64,000 bases of DNA, taken from Indolivaga capnocytophagoides DSM 22835. GTDB taxonomy: Bacteria; Bacteroidota; Bacteroidia; Bacteroidales; Dysgonomonadaceae. Every line of letters begins with the position of its first letter. Position 1 is the stretch's first letter. The stretch covers positions 1 to 64,000 of the forward strand of contig NZ_KE384529.1 of assembly GCF_000426485.1 (NCBI RefSeq), written 5' to 3'. Below, piece after piece: positions 37,356-46,200 of this stretch. Under the pieces are notes generated by a model. The model searched no databases. It was not told the origin of the DNA and saw nothing but the letters and a program-made list of their open reading frames with translations. The position numbers were made by a program, and so were the translations under genes.

Positions 37356-37866
37356 CGATATAAAATTACGTGCATTAGAGCCCGAAGACCTCGAAGTCTT
37401 GTATAAATGGGAAAATGACACACAGCTATGGATACATGGCAACACTTTGTCGCCTTATTCTAAATTAGCTCTCAGAGAGTATATTGCCGATACTCAACAA
37501 ACCGATATTTATCAGGCAAAACAATTACGGCTGATGATCGAACTAAAATCAGATGGTACTGTTATAGGTACAGTTGATATTTATGATTTTGATTTTCATC
37601 ATGCCAAAGCCGGTATCGGTATACTTGTTGACAATGCTTACAGGCAATGTAATTATGCAACAATAGCTCTTGAATTAGTACATGAGTATATTTTTAATTT
37701 TTTACGTATTAATCAACTTTATGCCTATATAGCCTCGGACAACAAGAATAGCCTGAAACTATTCGAAAAGTCAGGGTATAAACAGTCCGGATTTCTGAAG
37801 CAATGGATATACTGTTCGGAACAATACAAAGATGTATATATATATCAGCTGGTAAATAATCACTGA
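37339..37866 (+). CDS. GNAT N-acetyltransferase, SpeG/RimJ-like
   Basis: 175 residues. IKLRALEPEDLEVLYKWEND opens a GNAT domain of the SpeG/RimJ type; HHAKAGIGILVDNAYRQCNYATIAL is motif A, with its acetyl-CoA pyrophosphate loop read as RQCNYA rather than the usual RxxGxA. The C-terminal IASDNKNSLKLFEKSGY block is standard. Overlaps the GT2 gene by 17 bp. A role in acetylating a sugar or polyamine is possible but unproven. Confidence 0.82.
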   Translation: MYLENDDIKLRALEPEDLEVLYKWENDTQLWIHGNTLSPYSKLALREYIADTQQTDIYQAKQLRLMIELKSDGTVIGTVDIYDFDFHHAKAGIGILVDNAYRQCNYATIALELVHEYIFNFLRINQLYAYIASDNKNSLKLFEKSGYKQSGFLKQWIYCSEQYKDVYIYQLVNNH

Positions 37867-37923
37867 AGAATCTCAACAATAAATTTATCTATAAAAGAGA
37901 TAAGCAAAGAATGTGATATCAAG

Positions 37924-37975
37924 AAAAAGGCTATAACCTGAAAAGGACATATGCCTGTTACTTTTGTTACCTTTT
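37924..37975 (+). repeat. Family-2 dispersed repeat, copy 2d, with -7-like box
   Basis: From AAAAAGGCTATAACCTG to TTACTTTTGTTACCTTTT. TACTTTTG (37959-37966) is a perfect TAnnTTTG box, 57 bp upstream of the YciO/Sua5 ATG at 38024. Confidence 0.75.
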
Positions 37976-38023
37976 ATATTAAACATCTGAATAAGAAGAA
38001 AAAAAGTAATATATTTATAATAA

Positions 38024-38590
38024 ATGAAAGAAGATATACAAAAAGCCATGGAGGTAATGGCTGCGGGAGGTATCATACTCTATCCTACTGATACTATATG
38101 GGGCATTGGTTGCGATGCGACAAACGAAGAAGCCGTACGCAAAATATACGAATTGAAAAAGAGGTCGGATAGCAAAGCTCTTATTGTATTGACGGACAAT
38201 CCCGTAAAATTGGAATATTATCTGTCTGATGTACCGTCATTGGCTTATGACCTTATAGATGCATCTGAGGATAAACCGCTTACAATCATTTATGACAATG
38301 CTAGAAATCTCGCACCTAACCTGATAGCTGAAGATGGAAGTATAGCAATACGAATCACAAGTGAGAAGTTCTCACAGGAATTATGCCGGCGTTTTCGTAA
38401 AGCAATAGTTTCTACGTCAGCAAATGTGAGTGGAGAATCATCTCCGTCTAATTTTACGGAAGTATCGGAAACAATAAAAAACGGGGTGGATTATATCGTT
38501 AATTACCGTCAGCAAGATACTTTCAAAGCTAAGGCTTCAAGCATACTTAAATTGAGCAACAACGGAGAAATCAAAATCATCAGAGAGTGA
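38024..38590 (+). CDS. YciO/Sua5/TsaC-family protein (threonylcarbamoyl-AMP synthase fold)
   Basis: 188 residues. GIILYPTDTIWGIGCDATNE and KKRSDSKALIVL hold the ATP/threonine pocket motifs, and STSANVSGESS is the C-terminal signature. TsaC/Sua5 makes threonylcarbamoyl-AMP for the t6A37 tRNA modification; YciO paralogues share the fold. The KxR-type motif reads KKRSDSKAL, which fits TsaC but does not prove it. Its TGA overlaps the GTG start of the next gene. Confidence 0.85.
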   Translation: MKEDIQKAMEVMAAGGIILYPTDTIWGIGCDATNEEAVRKIYELKKRSDSKALIVLTDNPVKLEYYLSDVPSLAYDLIDASEDKPLTIIYDNARNLAPNLIAEDGSIAIRITSEKFSQELCRRFRKAIVSTSANVSGESSPSNFTEVSETIKNGVDYIVNYRQQDTFKAKASSILKLSNNGEIKIIRE

Positions 38591-39159
38591 GTACATTATT
38601 ATTTGAAAATCAAAAGATCACATCATCCGAATTCCCTGACAACCTCGCATCAGGTACAGACTTTATAGATTGTACGATTGAAAAATGTAATCTCTTCGAA
38701 CGGGATCTAACTTCCGTTAATTTCACCAACAGCACCTTTGCGAATTGTGATCTTTCGATGAGCAAATTATCGAATACCCAATTAAACAATGTGATTTTCA
38801 AAGATTGTAAAATGATGGGGATAGATTTCAGCAAATGTATAGGATTTCTTTTCGAAGTGCATTTCTATAACTGTATCTTGGATTTCTGCTCTTTCGAACA
38901 CCTGAAAATGCAGGGTACTACATTCAAAGATTCATCCATGAAAGGGGTTGATCTGACAGGAAGTAATCTTCAAAAATCATTTTTCCTGAATACAGATTTG
39001 TTTGATGCCCGTTTTTCCCATACCAATCTGAAAGAATGTGATCTTAGTCTGGCTTATAATTTTACGATAAGCCCGACTCAGAATAATATAAAGAAAGCAA
39101 TCTTCTCGGAAAACAATATCAGCGGATTATTAAACGAATTCGGGATCAAAATAATCTGA
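38587..39159 (+). CDS. Pentapeptide-repeat protein
   Basis: 190 residues with GTG start in a GTGA overlap with the preceding stop. About 20 A(D/N)LxX-type units run through residues 20-175, for example CDLSMSKLSNTQLNNV and GVDLTGSNLQKSF. These fold into a right-handed square beta-helix. Size and pattern recall Qnr/McbG-type proteins that mimic DNA and protect gyrase, but most chromosomal members have no tested role. Coupling to a tRNA-modification-like gene is unusual. Confidence 0.8.
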   Translation: MSTLLFENQKITSSEFPDNLASGTDFIDCTIEKCNLFERDLTSVNFTNSTFANCDLSMSKLSNTQLNNVIFKDCKMMGIDFSKCIGFLFEVHFYNCILDFCSFEHLKMQGTTFKDSSMKGVDLTGSNLQKSFFLNTDLFDARFSHTNLKECDLSLAYNFTISPTQNNIKKAIFSENNISGLLNEFGIKII

Positions 39160-39181
39160 CGCTTATATGAAGATACATGGA

Positions 39182-39275
39182 TAAGCAACAACAAGTATTT
39201 AATGATATATTTTTAAATTATAACCGACTTTGGCTGTTATACTTACCAAAGTAATAAACAGGACTGAGACCTTAG
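39182..39275 (-). repeat. Family-1 dispersed repeat, copy F
   Basis: Minus strand: head TAAGGTCTCAGTCCT, then TTATTACTTTGGTAAGTATA, hairpin region ATAACAGCC/GTCGGTTAT, tail TATCATTAAATACTTGTTG and TTGCTTA. The head points towards the clc start codon 71 bp away. Confidence 0.85.
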
Positions 39276-39321
39276 GTACAATTTGACATTCAAAATATTT
39301 CCATATTCTTATTGTAAATTG

Positions 39322-39329
39322 TAAATTTG
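39322..39329 (+). promoter_or_regulatory. Candidate -7 box for clc
   Basis: TAAATTTG fits TAnnTTTG and lies 17 bp upstream of the ATG at 39347. No -33 element at the normal spacing. Confidence 0.4.
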
Positions 39330-39346
39330 AGGTTCAATTAATAAAT

Positions 39347-41137
39347 ATGGAACAAAATAGTAGTTTATCCAGGTTTTTAGCATGGAAGAACAGACATATA
39401 CGGGAACAGCATTTTTTGGTTTTCGTAAGTTTTCTGGTCGGTATTTTAACGGCATTGGCTGCGCTCATTCTAAAAACACTGATTCATTTCATTCAGCACT
39501 TACTTACTGATAACTTCAGCATTGCAAATGTTAATTACATGTATTTGATATATCCTATAGTAGGTATTCTTATAGCAGGATTATTTGTCAGATATATAGT
39601 GAGGGATGATATCGGTCATGGGGTAACTAAAATTCTTTATGCAATCTCTCAGCGTAAGAGCTATATCCGTGCTCATAATATGTACACATCTATTATAGCC
39701 AGTTCCATAACCATCGGATTCGGAGGGTCGGTCGGAGCCGAAGCTCCTATTGTCCTTACAGGATCAGCTATAGGATCTAATCTCGGACGCTTTTTCAGAA
39801 TAGAACAACGCTACCTCATGCTACTGATCGGATGCGGAGCCGCAGGTGCCATCGCAGGTATTTTCAAAGCCCCTATCGCAGGATTGGTCTTCGTTGTCGA
39901 AGTATTGATGCTAGATCTCACAATGACAACTATATTGCCATTGCTTGTAACATCGGTTACTGCCGCAACATTTACGTATGTGGTATCGGGTACCGGAGCC
40001 ATGTTTCAGTTTGCACATGCCGAACCTTTTCTACTAGAGCGAATACCATATGTTATTGCATTAGGTATATTCTGCGGATTAGTCGCACTATATTTCACAC
40101 GGGCAATGGACGCTACCGAAAATGTATTTCGCAAACTCAACTACTGGCAAAAGTTCGCAGTTGGAGCAAGTATTCTTAGTATTCTGATATTTCTGTTCCC
40201 CCCATTATATGGAGAAGGATACAATACAATCAACCTACTATTGAGAGGGATAAATGGCTCGGAAGCCATTATGGATGGAAGTTTATTCTATACGCTGAAA
40301 GGATCTAACTGGGGTATAATCGGGCTTTTAGGCTCTTTACTCATATTCAAAGTATTTGCATCGAGTGCGACTAACGGAGCAGGTGGTACGGGTGGTATAT
40401 TTGCCCCATCATTATTCTTGGGTTGTATTGCCGGTTTTGCATTTGCTTACGTCATAAACGGATCACATCTATCGCCATTCCTCCCTCACGAAAATTTTGC
40501 GTTAATGGGTATGGCAGGAGTAATGGCAGGGGTAATGCATGCCCCTTTGACAGGGACATTCCTAATAGCCGAACTCACCGGAGGATATGAGCTACTGCTT
40601 CCGTTATTGATAGTATCAACAATCTCATTTGCCACTATAAAACTATTCGAGCCTCACAGTATATATGCAATGCGTCTCGCAAAAAAAGGAGAATTGATAA
40701 CTCATCATAAAGACAAAGCGGTACTAACACTCATGAATCTAAAATCTCTATTGGAAGAAAGTTTTCAGGTTGTAAAACCAGAAATGAGTTTGGGAGACAT
40801 GGTTAAAGTAATAACGCAATCGTCACGAAACGTTTTCCCTGTTGTCGATGACAATGGTAAACTTATGGGTGTGGTACTTATTGATAATATCAGAAATATC
40901 ATGTTCCGTCCCGAACTATACGAACGCTTCAAGGTAACCCGTTTTATGGTATCACCTCCGGGGGTGATAAACGTGAATATGCAAATGGAAAAAATCATGC
41001 GGTTATTTGATCAGACAAAAGCATGGAATTTACCGGTTGTGGATGAAGACGGTAAATACCTCGGGTTCGTTTCAAAATCAAGTATTCTTAATAATTATAG
41101 AAAAGTTCTGGTTGACAATTTCTCAGAAATGGACTAA
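39347..41137 (+). CDS. ClC-family chloride channel/antiporter with CBS domains
   Basis: 596 residues. Ten or more helices; conserved ClC segments are GFGGSVGAEAPIVLTGSA (the gating Glu lies in GAEAP), FKAPIAGLVFVVE and GAGGTGGIFAPSLFLG. Two C-terminal CBS domains (about 460-590) probably sense adenine nucleotides. Moves chloride, perhaps in exchange for protons, across the inner membrane. fmt starts 17 bp later. Confidence 0.92.
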   Translation: MEQNSSLSRFLAWKNRHIREQHFLVFVSFLVGILTALAALILKTLIHFIQHLLTDNFSIANVNYMYLIYPIVGILIAGLFVRYIVRDDIGHGVTKILYAISQRKSYIRAHNMYTSIIASSITIGFGGSVGAEAPIVLTGSAIGSNLGRFFRIEQRYLMLLIGCGAAGAIAGIFKAPIAGLVFVVEVLMLDLTMTTILPLLVTSVTAATFTYVVSGTGAMFQFAHAEPFLLERIPYVIALGIFCGLVALYFTRAMDATENVFRKLNYWQKFAVGASILSILIFLFPPLYGEGYNTINLLLRGINGSEAIMDGSLFYTLKGSNWGIIGLLGSLLIFKVFASSATNGAGGTGGIFAPSLFLGCIAGFAFAYVINGSHLSPFLPHENFALMGMAGVMAGVMHAPLTGTFLIAELTGGYELLLPLLIVSTISFATIKLFEPHSIYAMRLAKKGELITHHKDKAVLTLMNLKSLLEESFQVVKPEMSLGDMVKVITQSSRNVFPVVDDNGKLMGVVLIDNIRNIMFRPELYERFKVTRFMVSPPGVINVNMQMEKIMRLFDQTKAWNLPVVDEDGKYLGFVSKSSILNNYRKVLVDNFSEMD

Positions 41138-41154
41138 ATCAGCACGAATAACTT

Positions 41155-42126
41155 ATGAATAAAAAAGATCTAAGAATAGTATTTATGGGGACTCCTGAGT
41201 TTGCAGTAGAAAGTCTTCGTGTACTTGTAGAAAACAATTATAATGTAGTCGGAGTAATAACAATGCCCGATAAACCTGCGGGAAGAGGTCATAAGATACA
41301 ATACTCGGCAGTTAAAAGCTACGCTTTAACACAAAACTTACCCTTATTGCAGCCCGATAAACTAAAAGATGAAGATTTTCACAAAGAACTAAAAGTATGG
41401 AAAGCCGATCTTCAGATAGTAGTAGCATTTCGCATGTTGCCCGAAGTAGTATGGAATATGCCACGGTTAGGTACATTCAATTTACATGCCTCTTTATTAC
41501 CTCAATACAGGGGAGCTGCGCCTATCAACTGGGCAATAATGAATGGAGACAAAGAAACCGGAGCTACGACTTTCTTTCTGACTCACGAAATAGATACAGG
41601 AAAAATCATACTTCAAGAAAAATTACCAATCGGCGATTCGGACAATGTAGGAAAAATACATGATGAACTTATGGTTATGGGAGCTCAGTTAGTTAAAAGA
41701 ACAGTAGACCTTCTGCTTGAAGGAAAAACAGAAGCCATTCCTCAAGATCAATTTTTCAAAAACGAAGAAGAACTGAAACCTGCACCCAAAATATTCAAGG
41801 AAACCTGTCATATCGATTGGAATCAGTCTGTAGAAAAGATATATAACCATATAAGAGGACTATCTCCTCACCCCGTAGCATGGACCGAATTAAAAGTTCA
41901 GGGACAAAACGCAGTTCCTGTAAAGATATACTCTGCTACAATGGAAAAATGTAAGCACGAACAATCAGAAGGAAATATCGAAACCGACAATAAGACTTAT
42001 ATAAAGGTAAGTTGCAAAGATGGTTTTATCAATATAACCAATCTTCAATTGCCCGGAAAAAAAGCTCTTAACACAGAAGAACTTTTACGAGGATACAAAT
42101 TCCCTGAAAATAGTATTCTACAATAA
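41155..42126 (+). CDS. fmt: Methionyl-tRNA formyltransferase
   Basis: 323 residues, normal length. IVFMGTPEFAVESLRVL opens the formyltransferase domain; FNLHASLLPQYRGAAPINWAI holds the catalytic Asn and His, and THEIDTGKII the catalytic Asp. The C-terminal OB-like domain binds tRNA. Formylates initiator Met-tRNA with 10-formyltetrahydrofolate. aroB follows 10 bp after its stop. Confidence 0.96.
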   Translation: MNKKDLRIVFMGTPEFAVESLRVLVENNYNVVGVITMPDKPAGRGHKIQYSAVKSYALTQNLPLLQPDKLKDEDFHKELKVWKADLQIVVAFRMLPEVVWNMPRLGTFNLHASLLPQYRGAAPINWAIMNGDKETGATTFFLTHEIDTGKIILQEKLPIGDSDNVGKIHDELMVMGAQLVKRTVDLLLEGKTEAIPQDQFFKNEEELKPAPKIFKETCHIDWNQSVEKIYNHIRGLSPHPVAWTELKVQGQNAVPVKIYSATMEKCKHEQSEGNIETDNKTYIKVSCKDGFINITNLQLPGKKALNTEELLRGYKFPENSILQ

Positions 42127-42136
42127 TATCGACTCT

Positions 42137-43195
42137 ATGCAAAAAGTACTCAAATCGTCTGATCTAAAAGCAGATTTAAAGAATATTCTCACTCAGATAG
42201 CCCATGATAAGCTATTTGTTTTAACGGATACTAATTCAGATGTATTATGTTATCCTCTTATCTCTGAAATCGAAGAAATAAAGAAGGCCGGAAAAATCAT
42301 CATAAAAGCCGGAGATAATAATAAGAATCTCGAAAGCCTGGCATGTATCTGGAGTTACCTTTCTCAAAACGGAGCGACCCGACACTCTTTGCTTATCAGT
42401 TTAGGAGGAGGTATGGTTACCGACATCGGAGGATTTGCCGCAGCCAGTTTTAAAAGGGGAATAAAAAGCATTAATATACCGACAACCTTACTTGGAGCTG
42501 TAGATGCTGCTGTAGGGGGAAAAACCGGAATTAATTTCAATGGTTTAAAAAATGAAATAGGTGCATTCGCTCCCGCTGAAACAGTACTGATTGATTCTGA
42601 ATTTTTCAAGACACTAGATCATCCTAATTTTCTCTCAGGATATGCTGAGATGATCAAACACGGACTAATATCTAATGAACAGGTATGGTTAAACCTACTT
42701 TCTTTCGATACGCATCAGATCAATTACGATATACTGAAAGAATTGGTCGTAGAATCAGTAGCTGTTAAAGAAAAGATTGTAGAGCAAGATCCTTTTGAGA
42801 AAAATATCCGTAAAGCTCTTAATCTCGGACATACCATCGGACATGCATTCGAAAGCTTATCCTACACTATTAATAAGCCGGTTCAACATGGATATGCTGT
42901 AGCATGGGGAACTATTTGCGAATTATATCTCTCATATAAAAAATGTGGATTCCCTAAAGATAAATTATGGCAAACATTGGTATTCATCCGTGAAAACTAT
43001 GGCTTGTTTCCGTTTTCATGTGACGATTATGAAACCTTATACGAACTAATGAAACATGATAAAAAAAATGAATCAGCAGAACGTATAAACTTTACCTTAC
43101 TGGAAGGTATCGGTAAACTTGCACTCAACCAAACAGCAACTAAAGATGAAATCTTTGAATCAATCGATTTCCTGCGGGAATCTCTAGGTGAATAA
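42137..43195 (+). CDS. aroB: 3-Dehydroquinate synthase
   Basis: 352 residues. LISLGGGMVTDIGGFAAAS and NIPTTLLGAVDAAVGGKTGIN are the NAD-binding and active-site loops; LNLGHTIGHAFES carries metal-binding His residues. Second step of the shikimate pathway: DAHP to 3-dehydroquinate. Last gene of clc-fmt-aroB, ended by a strong bidirectional terminator. Confidence 0.95.
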   Translation: MQKVLKSSDLKADLKNILTQIAHDKLFVLTDTNSDVLCYPLISEIEEIKKAGKIIIKAGDNNKNLESLACIWSYLSQNGATRHSLLISLGGGMVTDIGGFAAASFKRGIKSINIPTTLLGAVDAAVGGKTGINFNGLKNEIGAFAPAETVLIDSEFFKTLDHPNFLSGYAEMIKHGLISNEQVWLNLLSFDTHQINYDILKELVVESVAVKEKIVEQDPFEKNIRKALNLGHTIGHAFESLSYTINKPVQHGYAVAWGTICELYLSYKKCGFPKDKLWQTLVFIRENYGLFPFSCDDYETLYELMKHDKKNESAERINFTLLEGIGKLALNQTATKDEIFESIDFLRESLGE

Positions 43196-43221
43196 GATTA
43201 TAGATTTACTATTTAAAGACT

Positions 43222-43262
43222 AAAAAAGAACGGCTTTCCATGATGGAAAGCCGTTCTTTTTA
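43222..43262. terminator. Bidirectional terminator between aroB and the A2M-like gene
   Basis: An 18-bp perfect stem (AAAAAGAACGGCTTTCCA against its complement) closes on a three-base TGA loop, with A- and T-tracts on both sides. It serves both convergent genes. Confidence 0.9.
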
Positions 43263-43274
43263 GAAATATTCCTT

Positions 43275-46200
43275 TTATTTAATAACAACCTTAGTCCCTG
43301 ATGTATGAGAGATATACTCAGGAGCATACAAACATTGTATCGTAGTTATACCATTGCTATAGTCACCCACTCGATTGACAAAAACGGGATATTCAAAAAC
43401 ATAAGTGCCTTTTGGCAATAAATCGAAAAAGAAGTTAGTGGATGCATCTTTAGTCGACTGATAATAATATGTGCTCTCCCGCCATTTGATTCCGGATAAT
43501 GTTTCGGCCGGTTCAAAACACGAAGCCCTCATATCTTTCAGTTGAACAAACTCCATATCTCGATCGGAACGGATAGTCAAACGTATGATAACTTTATCTC
43601 CAACCTTTAAAGCTGTAGATTCACTCACTTCCACCAAAGATTTGCCATTGATAGAAGATTGCTCCACAAACAATTTCTTATCGACATTCAACACACCCTT
43701 TTGATCTGTTACTTTATCCAGATCTTCGTAATATTGCCAATACATAGTACCCCAAGAAGGACCTTCGGATGTTTTGGATATCGAAACTCTACCCATACCT
43801 GAGGTTATGTCTGATCCACTCCAACTTTGCTTTATATAATCCACACCAGGCACACTACTTTTCGTATCTAGAATTCTATCATTAATTGTAATTTTGGAAT
43901 TTCCGGATGCAGCAAACCAATCATTACCTGCACTCAATAGAGCATATATCGCATCAATTGTAGCATGAGTCGACTCCCATAATTGAGTCTGTTTTTGTTT
44001 CAACAACCATTGTTTCATTCTATCCATTTCATCGTCAGACGCATTTGCATTTTTAAAGGCGTCCATCAGAAATGTATGCACAGTTACAGCTGATTGCCCC
44101 ATAAAACTCCGAATTTCATTATTTGCCCAAAACATGCCCATTTCATCGTTTATTGTGGCATGCTCTCTCAAGGAGTTTATAATTTTGTTATTTAATATCT
44201 TATTACCATTCTGCGAAGCTAAAACAGCCAATAATGATTGCTCGTATAAATTGAGCTTAGTCCAATTTTTTTCTGCAATAGAAGTATAAAACCTCTCAGC
44301 TTCACGAGTCTTCTGGTCTATTGGTATATCTCGATAAAATGATCTTACATAAAGGTATTCCAATTGATTGGTTGATAAATAAGACAGCTTCTGCCAGTTT
44401 TTATTAAACCTCTTCAGATCTTCATATTCTTTCAGGATCTGTGAGTCTATATACTTAAGCGCATTCATCTGCATTACTTTCACGTTTTCTCCATACTCTA
44501 CTGCATTAAGATGAGTTAGCTGAGTTAATCCGTACAATACATACTGCGTTATACTACGACTCGAATACATTCCTTTGTACCAAGCCCAGCCACCATCTTC
44601 ACGTTGCAGTTCCTGTAATTTTACAATAGCCTGATCCGCCTGATTCTTCGAATTATTCAGATCCAACAGCAGAGACAATCTTTCCATCTGTTCTGTTTCG
44701 TCCTTAGCTTCTAGTACCCATGGTGTTTCCTCAAATAAAACTTGTTTAAGTTCGTCATTTTGCATCAACTTCGAAACCATTGTATTCTTATCTGCACCTT
44801 GTTTTTTCCATGTTGCTATCATCGAAGCTACTTTAGGATATTGATGAGATATAAAATTCCCCAATACATTGACATAATAGCTGGCAAACCAGTTTACAGC
44901 ATTCTCATTGGTTGGGTTACTCAATACAGGTAACGCCTGCACGGCATACCATGCAGGATTTCCGGTATATTCGAACGTCAGCCGGTAGTTAGAAGAACTA
45001 TTCGATTTATTGTTGACAAACCTATCGAATACAAAGTCTTTAGTCTGGCTTTTGTTCAGATTCATATTCATACTTTCGGTTACAAGCATCCTGTTAGAAA
45101 GTACAGGTAAAACATGTTGCTCTCCATCACTGAAAGATTCGCTTTCGGCTATAACTTTAACCCCAAGCATATCTATATCTGAAGGAACATCGAACAACCA
45201 GGTCACCGAAGACGATGCATCTTTAGCCAATTCAAAAATCTGAGACTTATTCTCCAATTTTATATCCTTTTCCAGATCTGTTACTGGATCAAAAAATACC
45301 AGTCGTACTTTTCCTGATACAGTTTTATCCGAAAGGTTGGATATCTTAGTAGAGATTGAAGCCTTATCGCCCTGCCTTATAAATCTCGGCATATTAGGGG
45401 TGACCATCAACTCTTTTCGAGATATTGCGATAGCCTCTAATGAGCCTGTATTAAGATTCTGATCATAGGCTAATGCTCTGAACCGCCATGTTGTATTCGA
45501 TTCTGGTACTGTAAATGAAATAATAGTCTCTCCATTTTTATCCGTTCTCAATTGAGGATAGAAAAATGCAGTCTCATTAAAATTACTTCTTATCTGAACA
45601 GGAGACTTGTCTGCTATATTATCAACAATACCTGCATCGTCTGTAATCACAGGTGGTGTAAACTGTACAGAAGACTCTGATTTCATATCCATAATCCCCT
45701 GAACTGAACCAGAAAGTCGCTCTACGGCAAAAGCCGGTGCAGGCGCAGGTTGCGGCACAGAAGACATTCCTCTTATAACAATTCTATTATTGGAGGAAAA
45801 ACTAAAACCAAATAAGTTCAAACGATCAATCGACATACTCTTATAGGAAGGTCGGCCTGTATTATCAAAATAAAAATATTGATTCAAATCATCAAATCCC
45901 CCTCCTCTTTGAAACAAATCAACTCCGGTTGATGGAGAATAAGAAGCAGTGATCAGATTCCAAGGATTAGGGCTGTTCAGTTTATCCAACGAACTATCAT
46001 ACATAGATGCCAGCAGTTCCGAAAAAGCAGGCTTACCGATATTGTCTTTTACCGAAATCCGCCATTCTTCCTGTTGTCCCGGCTTAAGCTTATCTCTGAA
46101 AACTTCAAATTTCAGATTAAGATCTTTCTTTTCATCCTCTTTCGTTAATACTATTTGTTGGGTATAAGGCTTTTCATCAATAATATATGTAAATGATACG

